Translations under genes and position numbers: made by a program
Source of the DNA: an uncultured Myxococcales bacterium
GTDB lineage: Bacteria > Myxococcota_A > UBA9042 > DTJE01
DNA: 64,000 bases
Reading direction: 5' to 3'
Assembly (NCBI GenBank): GCA_937975765.1
Contig: CALJUR010000047.1
Coordinates: forward strand, 1-64,000
In this document: piece by piece, positions 10,292 through 18,980 of the stretch
Position numbering within the stretch: position 1 is the first letter of the stretch
Layout of the letters: every line of letters begins with the position of its first letter
Notes under the pieces: generated by a model
Databases searched by the model: none
Seen by the model: only the letters and a program-made list of their open reading frames with translations
Told to the model about the DNA's origin: nothing

Positions 10292-11712
10292 GGATCGGGA
10301 AGGGACACGCCTGGGTCGCCGCGGTTCTGCTGGCCGCGGCCGGGGCCGTCGCGTACGTGGCGATGTCGCCGGGCGGCGGCGCGCCGGTCGTCGCGAAGGC
10401 CGCGTTCGACAAGCCGATCCGCCCGCACGTGGACCACTCCGCCTTCTTCCCGGCGTCCCTGTCCACGCCCCAGGACGTCACGCGGGCCTGCCTGGGCTGC
10501 CACGCGGACGCCGCCTCCGACGTGATGAAGACCGCCCACTGGGAGTGGCTGGGGGGCGAGGTCCAGGTGCCGGGCCACGCCGGGCTCCGTCGCATCGGGA
10601 AGAAGAACCTCATCAACAACTTCTGCATCTCGGTGATCGGGAACTGGGCGTCCTGCACCAAGTGCCATGTCGGATACGGCTGGAAGGACGACGGGTTCGA
10701 CTTCGCGCAGGCCGCGAACGTCGACTGCCTGGTCTGCCACGAGCACTCCGGAACCTACGTGAAGGGCGACGCCGGGATGCCGGCGAAGGGGATCGACCTG
10801 CTGGCCGCCGCGAAGTCCGTCGGGACGCCCCGGCGCGAGAACTGCACGGTCTGCCACTCCTACGGGGGCGGCGGGCAGGGGGTCAAGCACGGCGACCTGG
10901 ACTCCAGCCTGGAGAACCCGACCGGCGAGGACGACGTCCACATGGGCGGCCACGCGTTCCTGTGCGTCGATTGCCACGAGACCCGGCGGCACGACATCCG
11001 GGGCCGTTCGTTCTCGGTCAGCGTCGAGGATTCCAACGGGGTCGCGTGCCAGGACTGCCACCGGGCGCCGCCCCACCAGGACCCCCGGCTGGACGCCCAC
11101 CTGGACGCGGTGTCCTGCCAGGCGTGCCACATTCCGACGTACGCCCGGCGGCTGCCCACCAAGATGTTCTGGGACTGGAGCAAGGCCGGCGACCCGGACC
11201 GGCCCGACGACCCCCACCGGTACCTGAAGATCAAGGGCGAGTTCCTGTACGACCAGGACGTGGTCCCCGAGTACGCCTGGTTCGACGGCAGCGTGGACCG
11301 CTACCTGCTGGGCGACCGGATGGACCCCTCGGGCGTGACCGACATCAACCGGCCCCGCGGGGACATCCGGAACCCGAACGCGCGGATCTGGCCGTTCAAG
11401 ATCCACCGCGCCCTGCAGCAGTACGACCGCCAGAACAACGTCCTGCTGGCGCCGGTCACGGGCGGCGAGGGCGGCTTCTGGCACGACTTCGACTGGGACA
11501 AGGCGCTGCGCCTGGGCGCGAAGGCGACCGGGATGGACTTCAGCGGGGAGTTCGGCTGGGCGAAGACCGCGATGTACTGGCCGCTGTCCCACATGGTCGC
11601 CCCGAAGGAGCAGGCACTGGGCTGCGACGCCTGCCATGGCGACCACGCCCGGATGGACTGGAAGGCCCTGGGCTACGAGGGCGACCCGATGACGGTGGGA
11701 GGGCGGCGATGA
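10288..11712 (+). CDS. Octahaem c-type cytochrome of the tetrathionate reductase (OTR) family
   Basis: A periplasmic reductase with eight c-type haems. The 474-residue protein has an uncleaved-looking N-terminal hydrophobic segment (about residues 8-26), so it is either anchored or exported. Exactly eight CxxCH sites are present, the first at Cys68 (CLGCH) and the last at Cys446 (CDACH). The segment NNFCISVIGNWASCTKCHVGYG is the hallmark of the OTR family, whose Shewanella member reduces tetrathionate, nitrite and hydroxylamine in vitro. The physiological substrate here is unproven. It overlaps both neighbours by four bases, with the haem/cytochrome b fusion immediately downstream as the natural electron donor. 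Confidence 0.92.
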   Translation: MRIGKGHAWVAAVLLAAAGAVAYVAMSPGGGAPVVAKAAFDKPIRPHVDHSAFFPASLSTPQDVTRACLGCHADAASDVMKTAHWEWLGGEVQVPGHAGLRRIGKKNLINNFCISVIGNWASCTKCHVGYGWKDDGFDFAQAANVDCLVCHEHSGTYVKGDAGMPAKGIDLLAAAKSVGTPRRENCTVCHSYGGGGQGVKHGDLDSSLENPTGEDDVHMGGHAFLCVDCHETRRHDIRGRSFSVSVEDSNGVACQDCHRAPPHQDPRLDAHLDAVSCQACHIPTYARRLPTKMFWDWSKAGDPDRPDDPHRYLKIKGEFLYDQDVVPEYAWFDGSVDRYLLGDRMDPSGVTDINRPRGDIRNPNARIWPFKIHRALQQYDRQNNVLLAPVTGGEGGFWHDFDWDKALRLGAKATGMDFSGEFGWAKTAMYWPLSHMVAPKEQALGCDACHGDHARMDWKALGYEGDPMTVGGRR

Positions 11713-13949
11713 GAAGGGCGATGGTGACGGTCCTGGCGCTGGCCCCGCTGGTCGCGGCCCTCCCCGCGGACGCCCAGCCGGCCGCGAACCCCATGCACCC
11801 GGCCTTTCCGCTGCTGGACGAGGCGGGCCAGCCCACGATGCCCGGGGGGGCGCCGCCGTCCCCCCAGAGAACCTGCGGCGCCTGCCACGACACCGCCTGG
11901 ATCCAGGCGCACGACGTCCACAACCGGGAGGGGCGCACGGCGTCCTGCGTCGACTGCCACCTGGAGGGCAGCCGGCTGCCGTCGGACCCCGCGGACTTCG
12001 AGGCGGACGGCCGGATCCGGCGCGAGGCGCTGCGCATTTCCGCCCCACGCGACGCGAACTGCGCGCACTGCCACGGCGTCGTGCACTCCGGTCCCGCCCC
12101 GCTGCGGATCCCGGACGACTTCCGGTCCCCGCAGCAGGGCCGCACCTACGCCCTGACCCGCGACACCGGCGAGGTCCTCTCGCCCCAGGACGTGTCCGCC
12201 TCGTGGCTGAACATCGAGGGTCGCGACGGCCTCGACCTGCCCTGGGACGTCCACGCCCGGCGGCTGGTCGGCTGCACGTCCTGCCACTTCGCGCGGAACA
12301 ACCCGGCCCGGTCCGGCGTGCGGCACACCGCCCTCGATTTCGTGGTGAACGACCCCCGGAAGGTCCCCGTGTCGCAGTTCCTGCACCGCCCCGACCACGA
12401 CCTCGTGGCGGCCTCGTGCCGGTCCTGCCACGACCCGATGAAGGTTCACGACTTCCTGCCCTACCGGCAGCGCCACATGGACACGCTGGACTGCCGCGCC
12501 TGCCACTCGGCGCGGCTGTTCGGCCCGGCCGCGCAGGCCATCGATGCGACGGTGGTGATGCCGGACGGCGGCCCGCGCGTGGAGTACCGCAACGTCTCGC
12601 CGGGCCCGGGGGAGACCCTGGACACCGCGTTCCTGCGCCCCTACACGCCGTTCCTGATGGCCCGCACGGACCCGCTGGAGGGCACCCGGCTGGCACCGTT
12701 CAACGTGGTCACGCGCTGGTACTGGGCGTCGGGGACGACCGGCCAGGAGGTCCCGGCGGACCGGCTGCTGGCGGCCTGGCGGGACGGGGACGCCGACGTC
12801 GCGGCGGTGGTCCGGGCCCTGGACGGCAACGGGGACGGCATCCTCGATCCCGGCGAACGCCGGCTGGACACGCCGGCCAGGGTCCAGGCGATCCGGGACC
12901 GGCTGCTGGCGCTGGGGGTGCACGACCCCGGGATCCGCGCGGAGATCCGGCCGCGTCCGGTCGAGCACGGCGTGATGGCGGGCGCGAACGTCCCGCGGGA
13001 CTGCGCCGGTTGCCACGGCGAGGACTCGCGGATCCAGGCGACGATCCCGCTGGCCTCCTTCGTGCCCGGCGGCGTGGTGCCCCCGCTGCCGGAGGGCGGG
13101 GTCGAGGTGTCCGGCCACGTGGTCGCGACGGCGGAAGGCGGGCTGGAACTGTCGCGGACCCAGCCCCCGGGCTTCCACGTGTTCGGCCACTCGCGCGTCG
13201 CCTGGGTGGACCGGCTGGGCTTCCTGGCGTTCGCGGCGGTCGCGGCCGGCGTGCTGGTGCACGGCGGCCTGCGCTGGCGGGCCCGGCGCCGGAACGGCCA
13301 CGCCCGCGTGGCGACGCGCAGGGAATACCTGTACTCCACTTACGAGCGGCTGTGGCACTGGCTGATGGCCTTCAGCATCCTGGTCCTGATGGTCACCGGC
13401 TTCCAGGTCCACGCCGGCATCCGGACCGGCCTGCCGACGGCCGTGAAGGTCCACAACTTCTTCGCCCTGGTGATGGTGGCGAACGCGTTCTTGTCGCTGT
13501 TCTACCACCTCGCCAGCAGCGCCATCCGGCAGTTCATGCCGCCGTCCGGCAACCTCGCCGGCCAGGTGATGGCCCAGGCGGACTACTACCTGCGAGGCAT
13601 CTTCCTGGGCCAGCCCCACCCGGTGCCGAAGTCCGCGGACCGCAAACTGAACGTGTTGCAGCAGTTGACCTATCTGGCCCTGCTGAACGTCCTGTTCCCG
13701 TTCCAGGTTCTCACCGGCCTGCTGATCTGGGGCGTGTCGTGGTGGCCGGACGTCGCCTCCTCCATCGGGGGCCTGGCGTTCGTCGCCCCGCTGCATGCCC
13801 TGGGTTCCTGGCTGTTCCTGGCCTTCTTCGTGCTGCACGTGTACCTGACCACCACGGGCCACACGGTGACCTCGAACCTCCGCGCGATGATCGACGGCTG
13901 GGACCTGGTCGAGGACACCCCGCACTCCGCCGAGGGAGGGTCGAGATGA
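11709..13949 (+). CDS. Heptahaem cytochrome c fused to a membrane cytochrome b561-like domain
   Basis: A 746-residue electron-transfer protein. After a signal peptide (about residues 1-22) come seven CxxCH haem sites (CGACH, CVDCH, CAHCH, CTSCH, CRSCH, CRACH, CAGCH). An EF-hand-like loop DGNGDGILDPGE lies between the sixth and seventh sites. From about residue 500 the chain enters the membrane and continues as a cytochrome b561/thiosulfate-reductase-type domain with several helices carrying His residues (LWHWLMAFSILVLMVTG, VHNFFALVM, FFVLHVYLTTTGHT). The fusion would let one chain take electrons from the quinol pool and hand them to the octahaem reductase. In Shewanella the OTR partner cytochromes are separate genes. 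Confidence 0.88.
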   Translation: MRRAMVTVLALAPLVAALPADAQPAANPMHPAFPLLDEAGQPTMPGGAPPSPQRTCGACHDTAWIQAHDVHNREGRTASCVDCHLEGSRLPSDPADFEADGRIRREALRISAPRDANCAHCHGVVHSGPAPLRIPDDFRSPQQGRTYALTRDTGEVLSPQDVSASWLNIEGRDGLDLPWDVHARRLVGCTSCHFARNNPARSGVRHTALDFVVNDPRKVPVSQFLHRPDHDLVAASCRSCHDPMKVHDFLPYRQRHMDTLDCRACHSARLFGPAAQAIDATVVMPDGGPRVEYRNVSPGPGETLDTAFLRPYTPFLMARTDPLEGTRLAPFNVVTRWYWASGTTGQEVPADRLLAAWRDGDADVAAVVRALDGNGDGILDPGERRLDTPARVQAIRDRLLALGVHDPGIRAEIRPRPVEHGVMAGANVPRDCAGCHGEDSRIQATIPLASFVPGGVVPPLPEGGVEVSGHVVATAEGGLELSRTQPPGFHVFGHSRVAWVDRLGFLAFAAVAAGVLVHGGLRWRARRRNGHARVATRREYLYSTYERLWHWLMAFSILVLMVTGFQVHAGIRTGLPTAVKVHNFFALVMVANAFLSLFYHLASSAIRQFMPPSGNLAGQVMAQADYYLRGIFLGQPHPVPKSADRKLNVLQQLTYLALLNVLFPFQVLTGLLIWGVSWWPDVASSIGGLAFVAPLHALGSWLFLAFFVLHVYLTTTGHTVTSNLRAMIDGWDLVEDTPHSAEGGSR

Positions 13950-14467
13950 AGCGCAAGGAGCCGCGCCCCTACGTGAATCCCTACGTGGGGGGTGCCCTGC
14001 TGGGCGTCGTCCTGTTCCTGTCGTTCTACATCACGGGCAACGGGCTGGGCGCGTCCGGCGCCATCGCCCACGTGCAGGCCGCGATCCTGGACCTGTTCGC
14101 GCCCGGGCACGTGGACCGGGTGGCGACCTTCGCCGAGATGGCCGGTGGCACCCGCAACGCGCTGGACAGCCCGGGCGTGTTCATGCTGCTGGGGACCTTC
14201 CTGGGGGGGATGATCTCGGGCATCGCCAACCGCCGGTTCCGCCCCGAGACGCGCAAGGGCCCCGGCATCTCGACGGGGACGCGCTGGGCCCTGGCGCTGG
14301 CCGGGGGGGCCATCATGGGCTACGGCGCCCGGATCGCCCGCGGATGCACGTCCGGCCAGGCGCTCAGCGGCGGCGCCGTGCTGTCGGTCGGCAGTTTCGC
14401 CTTCATGTTCGCGGTGTTCGCAGGCGGGTACGCGCTGGCGTGGTTCGTGCGCCGGCTGTGGAACTGA
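13946..14467 (+). CDS. YeeE/YedE family sulfur-transport membrane protein (first of two)
   Basis: A 173-residue membrane protein with about four hydrophobic segments. The signature GYGARIARGCTSGQALSGGA carries the conserved Cys that in YeeE guides thiosulfate through the membrane by successive contacts. YeeE/YedE proteins import thiosulfate or move sulfane sulfur. The gene overlaps the cytochrome gene (ATGA) and lies 12 bases before the second YeeE/YedE gene; the two halves probably pair to form a full transporter, as in split YedE systems. Confidence 0.88.
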   Translation: MKRKEPRPYVNPYVGGALLGVVLFLSFYITGNGLGASGAIAHVQAAILDLFAPGHVDRVATFAEMAGGTRNALDSPGVFMLLGTFLGGMISGIANRRFRPETRKGPGISTGTRWALALAGGAIMGYGARIARGCTSGQALSGGAVLSVGSFAFMFAVFAGGYALAWFVRRLWN

Positions 14468-14479
14468 GGAGGTGCGCAG

Positions 14480-15808
14480 ATGGCCCCGTTCCACCTCGAA
14501 ACGATCGCCGGCACGATCGGGTACGACCTGATCTTCCTGCTGATCGGGATGGGCTTCGGCGCGGTGCTGGAACTGTCGGGCTTCGGGGATTCCCGCAAGC
14601 TGGCGGCCCAGTTCTACCTGCGCGAGATGACGGTCCTGAAGGTCATGTTCACGGCCATCGTCGTCGCGTGCGTGCTGGTCTTCCTGTCGTCCGCGCTGGG
14701 CCTGCTGGACTTCGGCCGGTTGTGGGTCAACCCGACCTACCTGGCACCGGGGATCGTCGGCGGCCTGGTGATGGGCGTCGGCTTCATCCTGGGCGGCTTC
14801 TGTCCGGGCACGTCGCTGGTGGCGGCCTCGACTCTGAAACTGGACGGGATCTTCTTCGTGCTGGGCGTGTTCGCCGGCGTGTTCCTGTTCGGCGAGACCG
14901 TGGACGCCTACCAGCCGTTCTACCACTCGACCGCCATGGGCCGGTTCACGATCCCCGAGTGGCTGGGCCTGCCCTACGGCGTGGTCGTGCTGATGCTGGT
15001 CCTGATGGCCCTGGCGATGTTCTGGGCGGCCGGGGTTTCCGAGGCCTTCTTCGGGGCCCGCAAGTCCTGGCAGGAGATCCGGGCGACCCCGTGGAAGAAG
15101 GGCCACCTCGCGGGCGCGGGCGCGCTGGTCCTGCTGGCGGGCGTGACGGCCGCGATCGGCCAGCCGACCCTGGCGGACCGCTGGGGCTGGATCGCCGCGG
15201 ACGGCCAGCAGCAGATCGCCCTGCGCGAGATCTACGTGGAGCCCGTCGAGGTCGTGGACCTGAAGAAGGATCTGACGCTGCGGGTGGACGTCCTGGACCT
15301 GCGCCGCGAGGAGGACTTCAACCGGTTCCACCTGGCGGGCGCCCGCCGGGTGACCCGGGAGGAACTGCGGGACCCCGCCTTCGTCAAGACCCTGCTGGCG
15401 GCCGGCGACAACACCATCGTCTTCCTGGCCTCGAACGGCGAGGAGGAGGCGACGGCGGCGTGGAAGGATCTGAAGGCGCAGGGCGTGGTGAACCTGTACG
15501 TGCTGGCGGGCGGGATCAACGGCTGGCTGGACCTGTACCCCCCGCCTGCCTGCATCGCCACCCGGGCCGCGGGCGACCCGTCGGGCGATACGATGCAGTG
15601 GCGGTTCTCCGCCGCCGTCGGGGACCGGATCCCGTCCGCCCACCCCGACCGGGCGACGAGGGACCCGCTGCCGGCCTGCGCCCTCGAGGCACGCCGAGAG
15701 GAGGCGGTGCACGGCGCCGCGGGGCACGACGAGGAGACGGCTCCCCGGACCTTCGTCCGCAAGGTCAGGCTGCAGCGCAAGGTCGTCGCCAAGGGCGGGT
15801 GCGGCTAG
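14480..15808 (+). CDS. YeeE/YedE sulfur transporter fused to a rhodanese domain lacking the catalytic Cys
   Basis: A 442-residue fusion. The first ~230 residues are membrane segments with the YeeE/YedE signature GGFCPGTSLVAASTLKLDG. A rhodanese-like domain follows (about residues 263-355: LRVDVLDLRREEDFNRFHLAGA and YVLAGGINGWLDLYP). At the place where active rhodaneses have the persulfide-forming Cys loop, this protein reads IVFLASNGEEEATAAW, without Cys. The tail (residues 355-442) instead contains isolated cysteines, including the terminal GGCG. The domain may bind sulfur carriers rather than transfer sulfur. Last gene of the ArsR-cytochrome operon. Confidence 0.85.
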   Translation: MAPFHLETIAGTIGYDLIFLLIGMGFGAVLELSGFGDSRKLAAQFYLREMTVLKVMFTAIVVACVLVFLSSALGLLDFGRLWVNPTYLAPGIVGGLVMGVGFILGGFCPGTSLVAASTLKLDGIFFVLGVFAGVFLFGETVDAYQPFYHSTAMGRFTIPEWLGLPYGVVVLMLVLMALAMFWAAGVSEAFFGARKSWQEIRATPWKKGHLAGAGALVLLAGVTAAIGQPTLADRWGWIAADGQQQIALREIYVEPVEVVDLKKDLTLRVDVLDLRREEDFNRFHLAGARRVTREELRDPAFVKTLLAAGDNTIVFLASNGEEEATAAWKDLKAQGVVNLYVLAGGINGWLDLYPPPACIATRAAGDPSGDTMQWRFSAAVGDRIPSAHPDRATRDPLPACALEARREEAVHGAAGHDEETAPRTFVRKVRLQRKVVAKGGCG

Positions 15809-15895
15809 GCAACGAGCATCGCGCACGACGGGTCCGAAGTCGATTCGACCGGGGGAGGGAACGTGGACGGACCGAAGGGGGGTACGACAGTGCCC

Positions 15896-16642
15896 CTAGC
15901 CAGAGTGGCCCCGCGTGGCCAACCAGGTGACGGCCACGCCCAGGACGGTCAGCAGCAGGTCCAGAAGGGTGGCCGCCAGCGAACTCTTCCCGCGCTGGGA
16001 CGGCACCAGGTCCGCCAGCGCCACGTAAAGGAACCCGGCCGCCGCGATCGCCAGCAGGTACGGGCCGGCCTCGCGGGCGGCGGACAGGAAGAACCAGCCC
16101 AGCAGGGCCCCGACCACCGACGTCAGGCTGCTGAGGACGTTCAGCAGCAGGGCCCGCTTCCGGCTGTAGCCCGCGTGCAGGTACACGACGAACTCGCCCA
16201 GTTCCTGCGGCACCTCGTGGGCGATGGTGGACACGGCGGCAGCGATCCCCAGGGTGGGGGACGCCATGAAGGCCGAGGCCAGCACGACCCCGTCGATCAG
16301 GTTGTGCACGCTGTCGCCGATCAGCAACAGGGGACCCGAGCCGGCATGGAAATCGCAGTCCTTCCTGTGGCAGTGCCGCCAGATCAGGATCTTCTCCAGG
16401 AAGAAGAACAGTGCGAGGCCCGCCAGCAGCAGCAGCGAGACGTCCGCCATCTCCAGGCGGGCTGCCGCGTGCGGGATCATGCCCAGCAGTGCGGTGCCCA
16501 GCAGGGTCCCGGTGGAGAAACTGATGAGCCGGGGCAGCAGCAGGCCCAGCCTCCGGGAACGGAAGGCCAGCAGGGTCGCCGCCAGCAGGACGCACAGGAC
16601 CCCGCCGGCCAGGGACGCCAGCAGCAGCATGATGAAGACCAT
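15896..16642 (-). CDS. ZIP-family metal ion transporter
   Basis: A 248-residue membrane protein with about eight helices, of the ZIP/GufA type that brings zinc, iron or other divalent metals into the cytoplasm. Metal-binding helices are clear: DSVHNLIDGVVLASA (helix 4) and TIAHEVPQELGEF (helix 5). The loop between helices 3 and 4 is rich in His and Cys (WRHCHRKDCDFH), a likely cytoplasmic metal sensor. The ATG at 16642, preceded by GAGGGGG, is preferred over a longer frame that would overlap the promoter. Confidence 0.9.
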   Translation of the reverse strand: MVFIMLLLASLAGGVLCVLLAATLLAFRSRRLGLLLPRLISFSTGTLLGTALLGMIPHAAARLEMADVSLLLLAGLALFFFLEKILIWRHCHRKDCDFHAGSGPLLLIGDSVHNLIDGVVLASAFMASPTLGIAAAVSTIAHEVPQELGEFVVYLHAGYSRKRALLLNVLSSLTSVVGALLGWFFLSAAREAGPYLLAIAAAGFLYVALADLVPSQRGKSSLAATLLDLLLTVLGVAVTWLATRGHSG

Positions 16643-16724
16643 CGCATCCCCCTCTTGGCCCCGGCGCGCGAACCCAAGGGCCCGCAGGCCGAACGGTCTT
16701 TTCGGCGCCGGGGTCCGGACTTCG

Positions 16725-16754
16725 ATTATGGGCAAATGCCATTTTCCCGGTCAA
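16725..16754 (-). promoter_or_regulatory. Promoter of the ZIP transporter with an operator-like core
   Basis: Read on the minus strand: TTGACC (16754-16749), an 18 bp spacer, then CATAAT (16730-16725). The spacer contains the palindromic core GGCAAATGCC (16731-16740). The same GCAAATGC core lies inside the promoter of the DUF5320/NifX/MinD operon at 21.9 kb, suggesting a common regulator. Confidence 0.5.
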
Positions 16755-16818
16755 GTTGTAGGATCGGAAACGACGGCATGAACGGCGACCGGCAGGTCCG
16801 GTCCCTCCGGGAGGGAAC

Positions 16819-17637
16819 ATGAACGACACCCAGCGGAACGAAAGGCCCGGCCCCTTCGGGAACCCGGCCAGGACCTTCGCGTGGATCGGGTTGCTGCTGG
16901 CCGTCGCCATCGGTGCCGGGGTGGTCCTGGCCCCCCGTTGGCTGCGGGACTCCACGCCGGTGCCCCCGGCGGACGACGAGGCCGAGGAGGCCGACCGGCA
17001 GGCCTACGAGGCGCGCTGGGCCCCGATGCTCCGGGACGGCGCCCTGGCCGGGGAGTGCGCGAAGGTCCCCGGCCACGGGAAGGCAACGGTCCAGATGGGG
17101 ACGACCGGCGAGGATCGGCCCTGGATCGGGGCCGCCGAGCCGGTCCTGGAGGTGCGCGAGTTCACGGACTACCGCTGCCCGGACTGCCGGCGCGCGCACC
17201 GGAAGATCCAGCGGCTGCTGGCGGCCTTCCCGGGCAAGGTCCGGGTGGTCAACTACCACCTGCCCATGGACCCGTCCTGCAACCCGGGCGTCGATCGCCC
17301 CGTCCACGACCGCGCCTGCGAACTGGCCCGCATCTCCGTCTGCGCCGGGCGTCAGGGCCGCTTCTGGGAAACCCACGAGTTCCTGCTGCAGAACGCCGAC
17401 GCAGTCTGTGCCGAGAAGCGCTGCGCGATGGCGGTCGCGCGGCGCATGGACCTGGACGAGGATGCGTTCCAGTGCTGCATGAAGGACCCCTCGGTCGCCG
17501 AGGCCATCCGCCTGGACATCGCGGAAGCGGCGGCCCTGGGGGCGCGGATCACCCCCACCTTCGTGATCGGCGGTCGCCCCCACGAGAAGGCCATCCCGGC
17601 AGACGCCCTGGCCATCCTGGCGGAGGCGACGCCGTGA
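16819..17637 (+). CDS. Membrane-anchored DsbA-like thioredoxin-fold oxidoreductase
   Basis: A 272-residue thiol-disulfide oxidoreductase. One N-terminal membrane helix (about residues 20-40) anchors a periplasmic domain with the redox motif CPDC at residues 120-123 inside EFTDYRCPDCRRAH. The cis-Pro loop reads ITPTFVIGG. Several additional cysteines (PSCNPG, CELARISVC, DAVCAEKRC, FQCC) are more than DsbA usually has, possibly a set of structural disulfides. It overlaps the downstream methyltransferase gene (GTGA) and may help mature the Cys-rich or haem proteins encoded nearby. Confidence 0.85.
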   Translation: MNDTQRNERPGPFGNPARTFAWIGLLLAVAIGAGVVLAPRWLRDSTPVPPADDEAEEADRQAYEARWAPMLRDGALAGECAKVPGHGKATVQMGTTGEDRPWIGAAEPVLEVREFTDYRCPDCRRAHRKIQRLLAAFPGKVRVVNYHLPMDPSCNPGVDRPVHDRACELARISVCAGRQGRFWETHEFLLQNADAVCAEKRCAMAVARRMDLDEDAFQCCMKDPSVAEAIRLDIAEAAALGARITPTFVIGGRPHEKAIPADALAILAEATP

Positions 17638-18929
17638 CCGAAGCCCCGGACCGGCCGCGGGTGCGGCCTTTCGACCTCCATGCGGACGCCTACGAAGCCT
17701 GGTTCGACGCGCACCCGTGGACCTTCCGCACCGAGGTCGAGGCCCTGCGACGATCCCTGCCCGGCGAGGGCGAGGTCCTGGAGGTCGGCGTCGGCACGGG
17801 CCGCTTCGCGCAGGCGCTGGGCATCCGGCTGGGGGTGGAACCGTCCGCCGCGATGCGGGAACGGGCGGTGCGGCGCGGCGTGCAGGCCGTGGAGGGGGTC
17901 GCCGAGGCGCTGCCGTTCGAGGATGGCAGGTTCGCGGCGGTCCTGTTCGTGACCACCTTCTGCTTCGTGGAGGACCTGCACGCCACGCTGCGCGAGGCGC
18001 ACCGGGTGCTGCGGCCGGGCGGCCGGCTGGTCGCGGGGTTCGTGGATGCATCGAGCCCGCTGGGCCGGTCGTACCGGGCCCGGAGGGACTCCAGCCGCTT
18101 CTACCGCGACGCCCGCTTCCTCGACGTCCCCGAAGTGGTCGAAGCGTTGACGGCGGCCGGCTTCCGGTCGCCCGAGGTCCGCCGGACCCTGGCGGGGGAT
18201 CCCGAGGCCCGGCAGGAACCGGAGGCCGTCCAGGATCCCGGGGGGGAAGGGGCGTTCGTCGTGCTGGCCGCCGTGCGAGGCGACAGGGAGGTTCGCGTGG
18301 AGGAGGGGGGGCGGGTCGAAACGGGGCTGGCGGGCTACCTGGCGAAGGTGGATCTTGACCGGCAGAAGGGGTTCGATCGGCACGCCGAGGCGGCCTTCGT
18401 CCTGGATGCCGCGGGCGCGATCGAGGGGCCCGTGCTGGACGTCGGGGTCGGCAAGGGCCTGTTCACGATCGAGGTGGCGCAGCGGGGGCTGGAGGTCGTG
18501 GGGATCGACCCGGACCCCGGCGCGCTGGCGTTCGCCCGCTCCCTGCTGCTGCACCGGGGAATGGCCGACCGGGTCCGGTTGGTGCAGGGGGACGCCTCGG
18601 AACTGCCGTTCCTGGATGGCTCGTTCGGCGCCGTCGTCTCGATGAACGCCCTGCACCACCTTCCCGGCACCGCCGGGGTGCTGGCCGGGATGGCACGGGT
18701 CGTCCGGCCAGGCGGCAAGGTGGTGCTGGCGGACCTCAGCGAGGCCGGCATGGACTGGGTCGGAAGGAGCCACCTGGAGGACCACCGGTCCGCCCACCCG
18801 GTCGGGCCGGTGACCGTGGAGGCGGCCGTCTCGGGCCTGGTCGCCCTGGGCCTGCGGGTGCTGTCCCGGACGGCCAGCCGCATGGAAACCGTGGCCGTCC
18901 TCGGGAAGCCGCCGGCGCCGGATCGGTGA
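17634..18929 (+). CDS. Tandem fusion of two SAM-dependent methyltransferase domains
   Basis: A 431-residue cytoplasmic protein built of two class I methyltransferase domains. Domain 1 (about residues 5-210) has motif I EVLEVGVGTGRFAQ and the later VLRPGGRLVAGF; domain 2 (about residues 225-425) has LDVGVGKGLFTIEVAQRG, the acidic VVGIDPDPGALA, and ALHHLPGTAGVLAGM. Both look competent to bind SAM. Translation starts at GTG 17634, overlapping the DsbA-like stop; there is no frameshift between the domains. UbiE-like methyltransferases commonly accompany MinD/NifX iron-sulfur clusters, which follow here on the opposite strand. Substrate unknown. Confidence 0.82.
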   Translation: MTEAPDRPRVRPFDLHADAYEAWFDAHPWTFRTEVEALRRSLPGEGEVLEVGVGTGRFAQALGIRLGVEPSAAMRERAVRRGVQAVEGVAEALPFEDGRFAAVLFVTTFCFVEDLHATLREAHRVLRPGGRLVAGFVDASSPLGRSYRARRDSSRFYRDARFLDVPEVVEALTAAGFRSPEVRRTLAGDPEARQEPEAVQDPGGEGAFVVLAAVRGDREVRVEEGGRVETGLAGYLAKVDLDRQKGFDRHAEAAFVLDAAGAIEGPVLDVGVGKGLFTIEVAQRGLEVVGIDPDPGALAFARSLLLHRGMADRVRLVQGDASELPFLDGSFGAVVSMNALHHLPGTAGVLAGMARVVRPGGKVVLADLSEAGMDWVGRSHLEDHRSAHPVGPVTVEAAVSGLVALGLRVLSRTASRMETVAVLGKPPAPDR

Positions 18930-18980
18930 ACAGGCGGCGCCCTCCCTGCCGAGCGACCGACCGCCAACGGGATGCGGGAC

